From: Fibrobacterota bacterium
GTDB taxonomy: Bacteria; Fibrobacterota; Chitinivibrionia; Chitinivibrionales; Chitinispirillaceae
Direction: 5' to 3'
Assembly (NCBI GenBank): GCA_023459055.1
Contig: JAEWVR010000004.1
Location: forward strand, 1-64,000
Length of the DNA stretch: 64,000 nt
How positions within the stretch are numbered: the stretch's first letter is position 1; every line of letters begins with the position of its first letter. Below the pieces are notes generated by a model. It saw only the letters and a list, made by a program, of their open reading frames with translations. It was not told the origin of the DNA and made no database searches. This document shows positions 63,047-64,000 of this stretch, piece by piece. Both the position numbers and the translations under genes were made by a program.

Positions 63047-64000
63047 TTACTCAAATACAGGAAATTCATTGTTATCGTGTATAATCCCTACACCTTCAAT
63101 TTCGACAAGCCATCCGGGTCTGCACACCGGTCCCTCAACGACAATCAGAGGAACATCTGATGGTATCCGTAATGAAATAATATCTTCAATCAGCGGATAG
63201 CTCTTCGGATCTCTCATGTATAGGATAAGGTATTGCATATTGGTTAAATCAGCATCTTGTGATGCAAGCAAAGCTTCGACATTGTCAATGGTACGATGCA
63301 GCTGATTTCGTACATCACCTTCAAATAAAATTTTTCCAGCTGGATCGATACTTGCAGTTCCTGATATATGCAGGTGCGATCTGTCCCCAAAACATATCCG
63401 GGTTCCACGTTCAAAGGTTACGCCGTAATGGTGTGTGCCTGAAAGATTTTCAGGTGCCTCGATTCTTATTAATTGTTCTTCACAAATATTCCCTATTGAC
63501 AATGCATCCATGACTATAAGGCACCGCGGGTCAACTGTTTTTCCTTCAATACCGGTTGATGCGATATATCGTGTTTCATGAGTGAGACCAATAGTATTGA
63601 ACAATTCGCGACGGGCCTTCACCATTCCGGCATAATTGTTGTCAACATCTCTGCAATAAATCCAGGTCCGCACAGTGTTGTTTCTTATAGTCATACTATA
63701 CTTGTCAAGAAAGGATTTTGTTCTATCAAAAATCCCAGTTGTCTGCTGTTCAGAGTTATTTGACGTATTGTCAACAAGACAGGTATTCCATACCATTGAG
63801 TAATTTTTTCCGGCAGAGAAAACATCCTGATTTTTATAGTCCGTCAGATCGTTATTAACTTTATAAGAAAAATATCCGTTGTTACTTTTAATATGATAGG
63901 CGATAATCCCGAGAGCCCCTCCATTAACCGGTGTCTGTCCGACCAGTGACACTGCACTATTTTTTACATAATCAAATAATTCTGACTCAGCGAGTTTGGG
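63047..64000 (-). CDS. RidA/chorismatase-like protein, 5' end outside window
   Basis: The frame is open through the window edge; reading back from the plausible GTG at 63952 gives PKLAESELFDYVKNSAVS, so the true start lies upstream. Visible part: HLHISGTASIDPAGKILFEG, DVRNQLHRTIDNVEALLASQ and DLTNMQYLILYMRDPKSY, all typical of the YjgF/RidA fold, especially the tandem-domain chorismatase (FkbO/Hyg5) type. PLIVVEGPVCRPGWLVEIEG closes the second domain. RidA proteins hydrolyse reactive enamines; chorismatases split pyruvate from chorismate. The choice needs the missing N-terminal part. Confidence 0.75.
   Translation of the reverse strand, partial: PKLAESELFDYVKNSAVSLVGQTPVNGGALGIIAYHIKSNNGYFSYKVNNDLTDYKNQDVFSAGKNYSMVWNTCLVDNTSNNSEQQTTGIFDRTKSFLDKYSMTIRNNTVRTWIYCRDVDNNYAGMVKARRELFNTIGLTHETRYIASTGIEGKTVDPRCLIVMDALSIGNICEEQLIRIEAPENLSGTHHYGVTFERGTRICFGDRSHLHISGTASIDPAGKILFEGDVRNQLHRTIDNVEALLASQDADLTNMQYLILYMRDPKSYPLIEDIISLRIPSDVPLIVVEGPVCRPGWLVEIEGVGIIHDNNEFPVFE

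Noticed and set aside
1..64000. RNA genes, riboswitches, replication origin
   Set aside because: I could not support any by eye; a covariance-model search would be the decisive test.

Overview
The window reads as a chromosomal segment of a Gram-negative, AT-leaning bacterium with an outer membrane. It carries several signal-peptide proteins that look like outer-membrane barrels, lipoproteins, two chemoreceptors, and one protein whose C-terminus resembles a type IX secretion sorting tail (62172-62993). That mix, with many orphan secreted proteins and no recognisable transposase, would fit Fibrobacterota (Chitinivibrionia-like) or a Bacteroidota-related lineage. No rRNA or marker protein fixes the taxonomy, so this is inference. 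I saw no rRNA, tRNA, CRISPR array or intact insertion sequence.

Layout. 1-2.7 kb: a decaying minus-strand operon around a DUF488 gene. Its downstream partner carries an in-frame TAG and its upstream partner survives only as a remnant. 2.1-10.9 kb: housekeeping genes (GGCT-like protein, M48 protease lipoprotein, UvrD-type helicase, HD hydrolase, folD, a divergent solitary mraY, a methyltransferase). 11-18.4 kb: secreted and TPR/SLH proteins, a DUF4143 ATPase behind three operator-like palindromes, an outer-membrane protein, a methyltransferase, and ispA-xseB. 18.8-24.7 kb: two divergent chemoreceptors, the second with an apparently permuted binding-protein domain, plus small orphan genes. 25-29.2 kb: a membrane-bound AraC-like regulator next to a secreted patatin. 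29.2-33.1 kb: a copper pair (multicopper oxidase with a barrel-like tail, and a TRASH/YHS-like protein) and a solute-binding protein. 33.4-37.7 kb: a three-gene phosphorelay operon. 39.2-46.5 kb: a four-gene stress-kinase operon (PrkA, DUF444, SpoVR, second PrkA). 46.8-54.7 kb: a compact nonribosomal peptide locus. 55.2-58.5 kb: a Ca2+-type P-ATPase with a TerB-like protein. 58.9-64 kb: an outer-membrane protein, a sorting-tail protein coupled to a propeller/cytochrome c protein, and an edge-truncated RidA/chorismatase-like gene.

The strongest candidate for something new is the two-module synthetase (A-PCP-C-A-PCP) whose first adenylation domain reads as cysteine-specific. It has no release domain. 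Convergent to it lies a stand-alone thioesterase that begins with a TubC-type docking domain. I infer that the two proteins dock non-covalently to release a Cys-Xaa product. Other notable points are the permuted cytoplasmic binding domain in a chemoreceptor, the 33-bp phased palindromes before the DUF4143 ATPase, the oxidase-barrel fusion, and the doubled PrkA in the SpoVR operon.
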